Of a stretch of DNA of 64,000 nucleotides, positions 40,122 to 52,270 are shown piece after piece. Origin of the DNA: Paramacrobiotus metropolitanus (taxonomy: Eukaryota > Tardigrada > Eutardigrada > Parachela > Macrobiotidae); contig NW_026570261.1 of the NCBI RefSeq assembly GCF_019649055.1, positions 806,001-870,000 of the forward strand. Direction: 5' to 3'. The notes below the pieces were generated by a model. The model was not told the DNA's origin. It saw only the letters and a list, made by a program, of their open reading frames with translations, and ran no database searches. The position numbers and the translations under genes were made by a program. Position 1 is the first letter of the stretch. Each line of letters starts with the position of its first letter.

Positions 40122-41199
40122 GTAACGAAGCCGCACTTTAACATGTACTAATACAGCAGCGGCTCGACCAGGTTATACCATACAGTTTGCGTACGATAAT
40201 TCAGCACTTGCAGCATAAGGGGCACCTGTTAACTAAATAAGAGGACCTTCTACATTTATAAAGAATGATATTGCGCTTTTTTTTTTCATACGCACATTGT
40301 TTTTCACCTACGAAACCGTCTGCTCAACTATACACAAACCAAAAACACATCATCGAGATCAAGCTGCTTCTCAACTGTTCCTAACACACAAGCAGCATTA
40401 CCGCGCTGAATTTCTATGCTAAAACGTTGTAACAGAAAATGCTTTGCGCGGATTTCACCGGTCTGCTCTCTGATGCGTCTAGCCACCTCATTGATGAAAT
40501 CCATGGTAAGAGGGCCGCAGCTTCCCATTGTTTCCAACGCTACGGGTTGAAAAATGTACCGATCAGCCAAGTCAACATACTTGCCGCACTTCCGGTGCTC
40601 GGCCGCTTCTGCTGCAGCGCCAGCATGATCGGATGTCTGACCGATATATGTCTGCGCAAACGTATCGGCTACGGTAACGTCCCATACCAACGCTTTGCCA
40701 TTCTTCCAAGGATAATGCGTTAATCCATCAGGCCGCTTGCCATTCTTCCGATCCAAACCAGGTGGTTCACGGATAGACGATATCTTCGCTGATCCAATCG
40801 CTCTTTGTGTGATATCGTTTAAATGCTCGTGGCGAGGTATCCGTCCCTTGCTACGCTTACAAGATAGACCGTGGCGGCCGAACGTGTCAACTATATTACC
40901 ACAAATACATTTATGCTCACTGCAAATAGGAGCACCCAACCGTAGCGCAACCGCAATCCTCACAGCCACATCGTCCAACAAATTACCAAGGCTGGCGACG
41001 GGCAAAGCGGACAACCAAGCAGCCGATTCTTTCGTAGAAATTGCCAACAAGCGTGCTTTCTCGATAACGTCAGCATTATCCACTAAATATCGATGCTCCT
41101 TGGCATACACAATAGCCGTCCAGGCAGATATTGCGCTTATACTTAAAGATGCATTCATAGTTATGCGCTGTACGTTATTGTTTGACCCGCCCGCATTTT
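40122..41199 (-). mobile_element. Repeat carrying an endonuclease ORF (copy A; deleted copy B at 56111-56446)
   Basis: Both ends match 56111-56446: it begins GTAACGAAGCCGCACTTTAA and ends near TTGACCCGC..GCATTT. Copy B lacks about 750 bp that contain the ORF. The shared outer borders suggest a defined element rather than two independent 5' truncations of a longer LINE. Confidence 0.6.
40328..41158 (-). CDS. Restriction-like endonuclease (REL) domain protein of a retroelement
   Basis: 276 aa. A zinc-binding motif C84-x-C86...H96-x3-C100 (CICGNIVDTFGRHGLSC) is followed by RH..LND, then KRPDGL (residues 141-146) and ALVWDVTV (Asp160). The order CCHC, RPD, D-x-T-V is that of the R2-type restriction-like endonuclease found at the C-terminus of some non-LTR retrotransposon proteins. 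A conserved tail follows (ETMG..GP, IQRGNAACVLGT). No reverse transcriptase is present upstream in this copy. It is either the 3' end of a truncated LINE or a stand-alone ORF. Assignment rests on motif order, not on a search. Confidence 0.6.
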   Translation of the reverse strand: MNASLSISAISAWTAIVYAKEHRYLVDNADVIEKARLLAISTKESAAWLSALPVASLGNLLDDVAVRIAVALRLGAPICSEHKCICGNIVDTFGRHGLSCKRSKGRIPRHEHLNDITQRAIGSAKISSIREPPGLDRKNGKRPDGLTHYPWKNGKALVWDVTVADTFAQTYIGQTSDHAGAAAEAAEHRKCGKYVDLADRYIFQPVALETMGSCGPLTMDFINEVARRIREQTGEIRAKHFLLQRFSIEIQRGNAACVLGTVEKQLDLDDVFLVCV

Positions 41200-42916
41200 A
41201 ACTGCATTTTTAAATTTGAAATCGAGGTTATGCTGTATACTTTACTGCAATATTTGGTTGTATACCCAGCCATGCCAAATGCATGCGCATAAAGCGTGCA
41301 GTCTGTTGAGTTTTTAAGGACGGCTGTAAAATTTAAATTGCCATCTTTTTCCGCTTTCTCCTTTGGCTTTACTTTTCAGTAAGCAACCTTTTTCTTTTTA
41401 TTCGCGTTCTCAAACTACTTCTTGCGCCCTTTCCTATATATCTTCAGCTCCATGCTCTTACGCCTCCGTGTTTTGATATCTTTTCTGCCGCAGTTTTTAC
41501 GAGACCGTATGTATCTACATTCTACAGTATGTAAAACGTTGTCGTTTTTTTCAAAAACCAACTGTACCGCAAAACAAGTCGTAGAAGGTACAGTAGGAGG
41601 AGAAGGTGAAGGTCGCTTGCTTGAAGGAGCAGGTAGAACCGTAGAAGAGAAGGGTACAGTGAACTGCAAATCGACCTGACACTGGCCGAAACAGCCGCTT
41701 GCTCAACTGGTGTGGTCCGACGTCGGATTAATTTTTGCCGTACTTCGTGTGTCTGCGGCGGCAGTGGTGTTGAAAAGAAGCACGCACTCGAAATAGAGTT
41801 GGACGATAGGGCGAAAGCGACACAGAATACTCGCCATTAAACGTATTCGAAAAGGATGTTCAACCTTTTTTAAGTTTAAGGGTAAGGCAAGGCAATAAGC
41901 GTGGCACGGATTTAATGCCCAGCTGGCTACCGACACCACCATCCAGCGACATCCGTGACCACAGAACACACAGCTGTCCAAACCGGCACCACCATAGCTC
42001 ATACTGTATCGCATCCTGTACTGACCACCGGAAATTTGGCAACCCCGATGGTGGTTGAGTCATATCCGAATCTATTTGTTCCCACGTTCGGAATCAGTGG
42101 GAGGGAAGGGAATATATTTGGATCGCATTCCAGACTTTTAGAGCGTAAAAAGCGCGAAATCCTACAGGACGAAGGCTGGCAGCATTGTGCCTAACGTCTA
42201 CCACAGTCCACATTTACCCGTGGGTATGTGGAGCTGGTACGCCGTGCTGTTTTGGAGAACCGCGTCAGACGCAGCTAAATCAGCCGGCAACTACAAATAC
42301 CACTTCACCGCAACCTAATCACGCGGTAACCTGGCGCAACGGTAAAACGTGACCAGTTGCAACTGTTAATCACGTCGCTTGTTCAAAGAATGCGCTGCTT
42401 TTTGCAGGATACCGAGCGCTCTGTGGATTTTTGTTGTTTATTTTGGCCTTCCTATAAGTACAGAGCCCACGCTCTGTATAAGCCCACGCCTTTTAATCTG
42501 TGAGGTGCTTCAAAAGGACTGGCCTGCGACTTTCCTGTGTGGAGCTTTTATGGAACTGTGTCTACTTAATTTTCTATATTGTGGTGCTTGCTTGCTTTGT
42601 CTGCTGGTGTATGGTAACATTAGCAATACTATAATTATTTTTGAAAACTGATTACATGTGTAATTTGTTTAAATACTGTTACCAAACTTGTTACCATGAT
42701 CAGTTTTCACTATTTTACTAAAATCCTGCGGGTTTCCGAATAAGCACCACAAATTCAAAGTACAGATAAAATCACCAAAAAACTAATCAGAAGCCAAAAT
42801 AAACTGCAAATTACATTGCCCTAGCTATGTTCTACGGTCATTACACAAAACGATAGGCAGAATCATCATAAGCAAAGAATATTAAACCATCAAAATAAGG
42901 TATTAATCATTTTATA
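41200..42916. other. Intergenic downstream of SDHA
   Basis: Contains the probable SDHA 3' UTR next to 42917. No other supported gene; a low-complexity frame at 41415-41679 (both strands open) was not accepted. Confidence 0.5.
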
Positions 42917-45900
42917 TTAATATGAGCGCACAGCTGGCGGCACGGGTTTACACTCCTCTTCATCCAGCGTGTGATCAATAACCGGACGATATTCCAATTT
43001 CACCTTGCCATCCGGTTGAACGTACGCCAGGGTGTGTTTGCGCCAGTGCTGGTCCAGCGGACGCTTCTGCTGTCCTTGCAGCGGCTGCGTGTAATCATAT
43101 TCGTCCACGCGATCCTAAAAAAAGGGTGAATTTGTCATATACTGGGAAAACAAATCTGTGATCGAATAATACATATTTGTACCACTAAAGTGTATATAAA
43201 ATTACTAAAAACAATATATTATAATTGGTTAATAGTTTATAAATAATACAACAAAAAATTACTAAAATAACTTCACATAACCTTTAAAATCAATACAAAC
43301 GATATTTTTTGTGAGCAATCGAATATCAATCGACATTCAAAATGAAACGCCATAAAAGCCGTTAAGATTACAACAACATCGGATTCATATAAACAGCAGT
43401 TTTTGCTACAAAGTGTGATTCTACTGGTATGTTTACCTGGAAATCTTCCCGAGCATGTGCACCACGGCTTTCTTTACGGGCTTCGGCGCCGTACACCACC
43501 TGCAAACCGGTCAAGAGTAGATTCTGCAGTTCCAGCGTCTCCACCAAATCCGAATTCCATATCATGCCGCGGTCGAATAACTGCAAACATCAACCATATT
43601 TTCCCGACATTCAACAACCAACACTGCTTGTAACGAGGCATGATTATATACAATGGACGACAAAATTTACTTAACTTCGGAACCGGTTTTGCGGCTTTAG
43701 CTTTAGGCAGAGAACAGAGAGAACACGGTTGCCGCGCCTGCTGCTCAGTAAGCGGCTATAGCGACGGATATGCGGCGCTCATTCATCGTATGCGCTGTAA
43801 GCCGACAGCGGCTAACGGTCCGGGGTAAAGTAAATTTTGTCGTCCATTGTACGTACCTTAAGGTCCTTGGATTCCTGGTACAGTTCACTCATCTGCCGGC
43901 AGCCCTCCTTCAGGACGTCGCCCGTACGGAAGACAGCAGCATGGGTCTGCATGCATTTCTGCATCCGTAGGCGGAGATCGGCGGTGCTGATGGAGCCCTT
44001 CGAATGACGGAGATGGTCGATGTTGGCAATGGATGACTCGCCAGCATTCTAAACAGATTCAGACCCAAAATTGGCTGTGTAAATGTCCAAGCTGACAAAA
44101 ACGATCTGATGAAATATTTCTTACTCGATGCAATGCATGTAAAATATCAACGGAAAGTAAAATGGAACTAACAACAAAGGTTAAAGACTCAAAATATCAT
44201 AATCGATGTAACATAAATAACAACAAATAAAAAAAACATTAACAGGTGTGATGACAAAGATAAAATATGACAAAAATACGAATCTATATTAAGTTAAATA
44301 ACAATTACTTGATGAAGAAAATACGTGTCCAGATCGAGTTTTTTTATGCGATCAATTACAGTATGCAACAGTGCAGGTGAAAGAAAAAAAACGTCTTTAC
44401 TAACTCATCTACCAAGTCATCATAATTGTGACTTAATTATTACGCAATCGTAGTATGAAGGTTTTTGTTTGTAAACACCACTGGTGTGATGGCTCCATGC
44501 ATGCTTAAAAACGAAAAACACAGAAGTGATACTGTGCTACAGTACGAGTATTATGCTACCGGTAAAAAAGTTAGTTTTTTTTATTTATTTTGCAATAGCA
44601 TGTGGTTAAGTAGTACTGTAATTTGCGCCTAAACGATATTCGTTGTCAATTGACAACGGTACAATCGCTAATGAGGTGTGATTTCGGCTCTACATATTGT
44701 GTCATTTGGAATGAGACATTTCGCAAGGTTAAGCATATGCGTCTACGGGCAAAACACCAGTGAAATCCACATTGCAACGTGTATACCCTCTTCTACTTGT
44801 TTTTTTCTAAGAACAATCAAAGAGAAGTTATTCAGCACAAAATTTACTACAAAACTAAACTAATCTTAACAATTTTAGCAATACCAGTAAAATGTCACAC
44901 TCCGTTTTCTGCAAAAGCAAACCATGTCCCAAGTTATAGATCTTGCCATATACACGTGACCAGGGCGGCGACTTCGCTGTACTTGAATGGCTTTCGATCT
45001 ACTCTTGTACAGAACTTGTGATGTGTGAGCGTCGTTTACTTGTCGCTACAACGTTTGTGAAAACGATTTATAATTAGTTTTTAGCAATGACATACATCGT
45101 ATATGTTCACTTACAGTTGTTAGTTTTTAGTTACGACTTATATAGATATCAATAGATTCATATATCCTTACGTCCTTATTTTTTGGAAAATATCTCCTAT
45201 TAGCACTTTTCTACGATTTATTACCCATTTTTTAAATTTTATACAAAACTGAATTAGTTTTGAGAATTTGAAGCAGATCGTTAAAGTGTCGAGTAGTAAC
45301 AGAAAGTACTAACATCACTCCGTAACATTAAGTACTGAATTATTTATACATCCTGAAGATCAACGCAATGAACGCATGCTCGCCCTATGAGATCCAAAAT
45401 AAACTTTTATTTAGCGCGCGTTGTTGGATATCTCAGCCGTAATCAAAATGGCTAATACAACCATTCCGTAAGCTAAAAACAATCGTCGTTAATTCACAGA
45501 CTGTTAGAAAATTTACTGGGGCATACTTACTGTAAGCACAATTCAAAAATACGACAACAGATTTGCACAATGTCTGTGCCGAAACAAGGTTAGATTACTT
45601 CCATACTTATGGAAGTATAACTTATTTAGCTGTTGTTATAGTAAACAACATTAAATATATAATTATAATTAAAAGGAAAACGACATTAAACGAAGTTATT
45701 AGTTGTTTGATCTGATTGCGAATGGAGTTTTGCATATGCTTGTAAAGCAATCCTATTATGTGTAACGCGCTACTGTTTCATTTCAAATGACAATGGCTAG
45801 GCACGCTACGCCTCGTATACCCTCGGCACGCCTGATTGTACGGTTGTCAATTATGGTGTTACAGTTGCAGTTTATCTTTTTTAATGTTATCTTAGGCCTT

Positions 45901-48900
45901 GTCCCGAATTCGAAGCGAATCTCGTTATGGTACGGTTGCTCAACCGCACGAGGTGGCTGTATGCAGTGGCCACGCCTACAGATACGGTACGCGAAGCCAC
46001 CTCGCGAGGTGGAGTTGCTGTATCGCAACGAGTTTCGCTTTGAATTCGGGACGAGGCCTTACATTACGAGGAGGGAATAAGCATCTTCGGTAGCGTGTTC
46101 GAATAGTCAAGACTCTTTGAACACTGTCAACCGTGGATGGGTGCCCTGATTGAAAGTGGCCGGCCAAGTTAAACGTGGACTGCCAGCCTTCCGCGGTTGA
46201 CTGTTAAGCCAGATTTGCAGCCACACGAGTGTTCAAAGTGTCTCGAATATTCATTCGAACGCGCTACCGAAGATGCTTGTTCCCTCCTCGTAATGTATGA
46301 TAACATTAAAAAAGATAAACTGCCACTGAAACACCACAATCGACAATGAAAATTATGCTAAAAATTATACAAAGAAGAAGTTTTCCTCGCTCAGCCGACC
46401 ATACTGACCTCGGAGAGATCCGGCACCTTCTCGCCCGGTTTGTTGTTTTCGGCAATGGTCAGTGCACAGGCCCGCCCGAACACCACCAAATCCAGCAGGG
46501 AGTTGGCGCCCAGCCGGTTAGCTCCGTGCACCGAGGCGCAGGCGGACTCCCCACAGGCGTACAGTCCCGGAATGACCTGGTCGCCCATCTTGGCGTCATA
46601 GCGCAGCGCCTGTCCCTTGAAATTCGTGGGAATGCCGCCCATGTTGTAGTGGACAGTGGGCAGCACCGGGATGGGCTCCCTGGTGACATCAACGCCGGCG
46701 AATATCATGGCCGTCTCCGAGATACCGGGCAGACGGAGGGCCAGCTCCTCCGGCGGCAGATGCGACAACTTCAGGAACACGTGGTCACGCTGTGGACCCA
46801 CACCACTGCAAAGCAGTGCAGTTCAAACACCAATGAGTAATTTATTTTCTAAATTGCATACAGCGTCTTAATTACCATTCAGATGGTATTTATCAATTTT
46901 TTAAATACTTAATAATTGTATACTGATTATTCGAGCATTTAAGTAAGTACTTAATGTTTTAAAGGCGCAATCTTTACGTGCAAGAAACGCCGACAACTAC
47001 CGCCTTTGGGTTTCTCGCACAGTAAATCAACAGTCGGTTCCAGTCATTGAAACTTTAAAGTGACTTACATCGAACGTTTAAGCGAATTCATTGCAGAGTC
47101 ATCGTACCAAACACTACTTAACTTATAGTAAAGGCGTAAAGCATTGATTAATCTTCTTATTAGTGTACGGCTACTGTACGCAGTTATTTTATTAAGCGTA
47201 TTACACAGATTTTTATTTTTTTCAATCTATCTATTTATTCAGTTATTTATTAATGCATTTAACACGTAACTTAAACCGTTAAAAAATTTATTACCGGGTG
47301 GCTGAGCAAAATGGCAGTCTCGTTTACCATGGTGCGCTGGATCTGTCCAACATTTGTTTCACGTCATCCTAGGTTCATTCGAAAGAGCAAACTTTTTAAC
47401 ATAAAACTAGACTGCATAACTCGCCCAGCGCAAGCAGCATGTCCACAGCTTTTTTTCTTTTAGAAAAAGGCATATTTCTCTAGACAAAGCAGTTGAAAAT
47501 GTCCAAAACGTCCGTACGGGAAAGAAGTGCCACAACATGATTCTTGTGTTCAGAAAGCTGGGACACGAAAACTTTTTATACGACTTCAGTTGGCAGCATT
47601 GCAAACGAACACGGCTAACTGTTTTCAGAAATGGTTTACTAAACAAATTCTTTATCGAACATCCTAAATAGTTTTCGGTCCGGCAACGGGCCCGCGAGAA
47701 ACAAACCAAAACAGTAGGCTGCCATTTTGTTCAGCCACCCGGTACATGGTCATTCTGCATGTAAACAATTCTGTTTACCGGTTTTCGCGGATTTCAATCG
47801 TCATAGCACGCGAGACCACGTCGCGGGAGGCCAGATCCTTGGCGATGGGGGCGTAGCGCTCCATGAAGCGTTCCCCTTCGCTGTTGACCAGATACCCACC
47901 CTCAGCACGACCTCCTTCGGTAATCAAACATCCCGCGCCATAAATTCCTGTTACATTGCCAAGTTAGACCTTCCGAGTCATCCACTGTAAGGTTTTATAT
48001 AGAATCAAGCAACGATACCGGTGGGATGAAACTGTACAAATTCCATATCTTCATTGGGTAGTCCGGCACGCGTCACCATAGCGTTACCGTCGCCGGTGCA
48101 AGTATGCGCTGATGTACAGGAAAAGTAGTTTCGTCCAAAACCGCTACGAAGACAGATTGCTCAGTGCAGCAAGCGAATCGGGAATAGAGACACTCAAATA
48201 TTACCATAAAAAATAAAAGTGCAGCGATAATACAAAAAATTAAAATAACATTATTATTACATTTACATCCAATAATTTTCGCACAAAATGTAGTAAGCAA
48301 AAACGGTAATCAGTACGAGTACATCATGAAGGCGCCAAGAAAGTTTAAAATTACGTACCCAGTCGCAATGACGGTATTATTAGCCCTAAACCGGTGCAGC
48401 GTTCCGTCTTCCAAACACAGCGCAATGACACCGCGGCATTCACCGTTCTCCATCAGCAGATCCAAGGCAAAGTACTCCACAAAGTACTGACAATCATATT
48501 TCAAAGACTACCAAGAAAATCGCTTATAAGCACACCAGTAGCACAATACGAAAACGATACAGCTACAAAATAAAAGCTACAAACACGTACGCGCCCATAA
48601 ATAAAAGCTACAAACACGTACGCGCCCATAAAGTGTGTGCAGCAGTGAATGTCCGGTGCGATCAGCCACAGCGCAGCAGCGATGCGCCTGGCCTCCCTTC
48701 CCGAAATTATAGCTCTGGCCTCCGAATGGGCGCTGGTAGATCTTGTTGTCCTTGGTGCGGCTGAACGGCATGCCGTAGTTTTCCAACTGAGTAACGAAAC
48801 AAAATAGTCATGACAAAGTCATCTTTATTCCAGTCGCAACGGTTCCAGGTTGAAAAATCTGGGAGGTTTTTTTACCGCACCGTTCACATACAAGGGGTAC

Positions 48901-51819
48901 ACGTTTGTCTCACGTGCTTTCACCATAAACGCAACAATTTCACGTGCATCATGCATTTTTGTTGTGCATGCACGGTGCATGCACAACAAAAAGGTTTCCA
49001 AAAATGTTTATCCCTGACGTCCACCACCATATGCGAAATTTACAGATAATAAAGAGTAGTAAACTCGGATAATATAAAAGAAATTCTAAAGAACCATAAA
49101 TCCACCGTGCCATGATAATCGGAGTTCAGAGATTCGAGAAAGTGTTGCGCATCCCATAATACGAACCACGATAACTCACCTCAATAACCGCCTGCGGAGC
49201 CTCGCGCGTCATGTAGTGAATGGCATCCTGATCGCCCAACCAGTCGGATCCCTTCACCGTATCGTACATATGCCAGCGCCAATCATCCGATCCCATATTC
49301 CCCAACGCTGCATTGATACCACCCTAAAAGAATTACACGAATAATTCCACATCGCTCATTCCAAAAGCAGAACAACGTCCATGTTTACCAAAAAAACAGC
49401 AATTTCCTTTAAAAGTTATAACTGACCTTTAATAAGTATCATGTCACAAGTACAAACTTAGTACTAGAAAACATTGATCTTATAACAGAAACACTTCCTC
49501 AATGCTGTCCTCAATGCTTTAAAAGTTCATCCGCACCGGAGCGCAGCGAAGGTCCTCTAATTCAGAAATGTCTGTCTGTCCCGAAAGTGGAACGTAACTT
49601 CCTTATTACGCAATCACTTCCTTATCATGTAACTCCCTTATAACGTCATCTTTTCTTTATCCCGTAGCTTCATACCTCGTCAACACTTTAGCGTTAGAAG
49701 TTTTTTTATTGCGCCCTTTTTGTAATACGGCTTGGGGACAGAGAAAAGCAATGAAAATATTTCCAGCGGGCAAAAGTCTCGAAAACGTTGAAACGATTGA
49801 GATTGAAGAAGGGGGAGGTTGATTAAGATAGACAGACAAGGAAAGGTCCTGAAAGCTACAGACGTCGACCAAAGGTTATAGGAAGCCAGGAAACCAGCAC
49901 AAGCTGGAAACTGGAAAAGGACAGGCTAACTTATGAAATTTATCACGCCCTCTTTCCTGGATAAAATGTTTTAACGAAAAATCGAAAATTAGCACATTCC
50001 AGGGAATTCAAAGGTCTCGAAGCATAAAGGTTGGCCCAATTAGCTCTCATGTGATTCAGCAACAAATGGCGGCCGTATCATGCATTTCGAATTAGCCGGT
50101 GGAAGCCGAAGCGCTGCTACATTAGAACTTGTCCAACCACTGCAGACGAGAGCTGTTACAACAATGAAATTCCGAAATGTGCGTCTTCACTTAAGTTTGC
50201 GGTCATTTTCAAGATCTTGTTTCTGTATGAAAAATATTTCTTCTCGCTTAAACATGACAACCATTAACTGAAAGTTTGTGCCTAGATTTCCCAGCTTCTG
50301 TCCTCGTGGTCAACGAAAAGTGAAAAAAACTACCAGAAGAAAATCTTTAAGAAATGACCTTTTTGACGGTCCAAATTGTACTGCATCTAATGTGGTCCAT
50401 AATGGCCTCATCCCGAACTTTAATTCAAATTCAAGAAAATGAGTTGTGAACGCAAGACCAGGACAGCCGCATTGGGAAATGCAATAAAAACTTTGTATAA
50501 CGTAAACTTTTTCAAAAATTACTCTCATCTTTCCGCAATCTTGCTTCTGGTCACATATCCGTTTTGCCTTCTATCGGAACAAATATTAATGTATATAGAC
50601 AGATGCGCGCTGGTAGCAGCAAAAATTTAGCAACTTGCCAAGTACACATTCATAAACCAAAAATGTGCTAAATGCAACTCTTCCCGCCGCGCTCCGGTCT
50701 GCCAATGCACGCAAAAGTGCATTTTCCTAGAGTGGTAATCGCAAATCTTTAAAACATCAACCAGAAATAATTTGCGTGAAAAATCCATGTTTTAATTTCA
50801 GCTACCTAATACAACTTCAAAATTATCGAAATCATAATCTAACTTTTCTAAAAATTAACCAAAAATAATAGCTAAAAAATTCCTGTTGACTACCCAATGA
50901 CGGAGAGATCAGTACGATAGGAATAATTACCGCAATAATCTATCCTACCGACCTAACTCAACGACAGAGTATGAGCTGGTATCTCAATCACTCAATGTGG
51001 CATAGCTAAGCCTACGAATACGCGAAGCGAGAACTGAATCTCCGGCTATAATTTAATGAATAACTCCGATCACTGCCAAACTCAGAATGAGAGAACTGAT
51101 CATGCCAAAGTACTGCCACTCACGGACTTATGTAGACACGGCGCATCCGTGTAGAAACAACCAAAAGTAGACCCGAAAACAAAAGAGAAGATCGAGAAAG
51201 TATAGCAAATAACAGAAAGTACGATAAAGCCGTCACTTTACGTACACTACCGCTACCGTAATCTATATCACGTCACCAACAAGCTTAAAAGCAGTTTTTT
51301 TCGAACGGTGATAGTCGTAAATTTGCTCAATAATTAATCAAAAATAATTTAAAGTAAAAAATGCGGAAATTCCGTAGCGTACCTGGGCAGCGACGGTGTG
51401 GGAGCGCGTGGGGAACAGCTTGGTGATGCAGGCCACATTGAAGCCCAACTCGGAGAGCCCAAAAGCAGCGCGCAGTCCCGCACCGCCAGCTCCCACCACC
51501 ACGGCATCGTAGGCGTGATCGATGATCGGGTACTGGCCGGAGAACTACGGGACAAGCAGGCACGTTTTCACTCACGTAACGTCATAATAGTGCAACACAG
51601 GCAGAGGAATTTAAGTAATGCAGGGCGGACCTGGGTCTTCTGCGTGGCTGAGGATTTGTGGCGCTGCAGAGACGGCTGGGCGATCCGGGAGCTGAGGAAC
51701 TTCGACGGCAGCGATCGCGACAACAGGCTCTGCAATGCGTGCTGCTTTTTAAAATAGTCGACTGCTAACGGACAGATGGGGCCAGTACTTACACTGGATA
51801 ACTTCCCAAAAACTGACAT
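42917..51819 (-). CDS. SDHA: Succinate dehydrogenase flavoprotein subunit, 12 exons
   Basis: Mitochondrial complex II subunit oxidising succinate to fumarate with covalent FAD. Exons read on the - strand: 51793-51819, 51631-51741, 51383-51544, 49180-49323, 48622-48786, 48359-48507, 48019-48143, 47779-47947, 46409-46805, 43857-44048, 43437-43580, 42917-43114. All introns are GT-AG and the total is 1,983 nt, 660 aa, the usual family length. Exons 1-2 give an Arg/Ser-rich mitochondrial presequence. Exon 3 has the Rossmann [10 protein letters not shown] and SHTVAAQ with the FAD-linking His. Exon 5 has [10 protein letters not shown]; exon 7 HTCTGDG and QFHPT; exon 8 RDVVSRAM; exon 9 [13 protein letters not shown] and [12 protein letters not shown]; exon 11 ESRGAHAR; exon 12 [10 protein letters not shown] and the C-terminal PAVRSY. 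No defects seen. Several introns carry transposons. Confidence 0.97.
43651..43849. mobile_element. 199-bp TA-flanked MITE in SDHA intron 10
   Basis: Terminal inverted repeats of about 22 bp (CAATGGACGACAAAATTTAC and its complement) flanked by TA on both sides, as for Tc1/mariner-type MITEs. The right end lies 7 bp inside the intron from the exon 10 donor. Confidence 0.75.
45842..46348. mobile_element. About 500-bp foldback element in SDHA intron 9
   Basis: The outer arms (GTTTATCTTTTTTAATGTTATC and its complement near 46295-46320) continue inward through TACATTACGAGGAGGGAA and AAGCATCTTCGGTAGCG, which have complements at 46255-46295. The left arm is interrupted by another MITE (45895-46058). 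No open frame. Confidence 0.75.
45895..46058. mobile_element. PIF/Harbinger-type MITE nested in the foldback
   Basis: TIRs GGCCTTGTCCCGAATTC and GAATTCGGGACGAGGCC, flanked by TTA on both sides (45892-45894, 46059-46061). A 3-bp TWA duplication with GGCC..GTC ends is characteristic of PIF/Harbinger. Removing it and one TTA restores the match between the foldback's two arms. Confidence 0.85.
47294..47742. mobile_element. 449-bp TA-flanked MITE in SDHA intron 8
   Basis: Ends CCGGGTGGCTGAGCAAAATG and CATTTTGTTCAGCCACCCGG are inverted with one mismatch and flanked by TA on both sides. No transposase frame. It lies 36 bp from the exon 8 donor. Confidence 0.75.
48569..48630. repeat. Exact 31-bp tandem duplication of the SDHA exon 5 donor
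   Basis: 48569-48599 and 48600-48630 are identical. The unit contains TATGGGCGC/GTACGT on the - strand, so two identical 5' splice sites lie 31 bp apart at the end of exon 5. Only the first (48621) keeps the SDHA frame. Confidence 0.85.
48956..48992. repeat. 17-bp perfect palindrome in SDHA intron 4
   Basis: TTTTTGTTGTGCATGCA and its exact reverse complement around CGG. Confidence 0.85.
49324..51382. other. SDHA intron 3 (2.06 kb)
   Basis: Largest AT-rich intron after intron 9. No gene or clear element seen inside. Confidence 0.6.
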
Positions 51820-52270
51820 GGCTGCGCTGCGCTATGAAGAGGCTGATGCTCGTGTGTGGCGATATATGCACGGTGAAATCAGAGCTGTCACGAGCACTCG
51901 TGATATGTGTGTTTCTGTTCGTTTCTCTGTTTCTGCCCCTCCGGGCATCTGGTTGTTCGTTTACATATCGGCGTTACACACACACTGACACACACGCAGC
52001 AGTTGTTCATCGCTGGTTTTGGTTGACTTCTTAGTTGCTTTCTCAACAAAACACTCGCACTCGGCTTCGTGCTTTTGTTGTTTTTTCCGTTGCTAGTTTC
52101 CGGGCGTTGCGGTTACATCCGCTTCCCCTTCCGCGACAAAGCTCCATGAATATCCTTGTGGTTCTGTCGGAACAAGCTGGAAAAAGCAAGCAAGTCGCAG
52201 ATTAAAAGAACATCCACTTTTCTGCAAAACTTTTTAAACAAAAAACTTTAAAATCAATGACTGTGACTTC
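51820..52270. other. SDHA upstream region
   Basis: Holds the probable promoter and 5' UTR of SDHA. No defined core motif was recognised. Confidence 0.4.

Noticed and set aside
41415-41679. Frames on both strands (84-85 codons)
   Set aside because: Both are low complexity and mutually antisense; no splice or start evidence.
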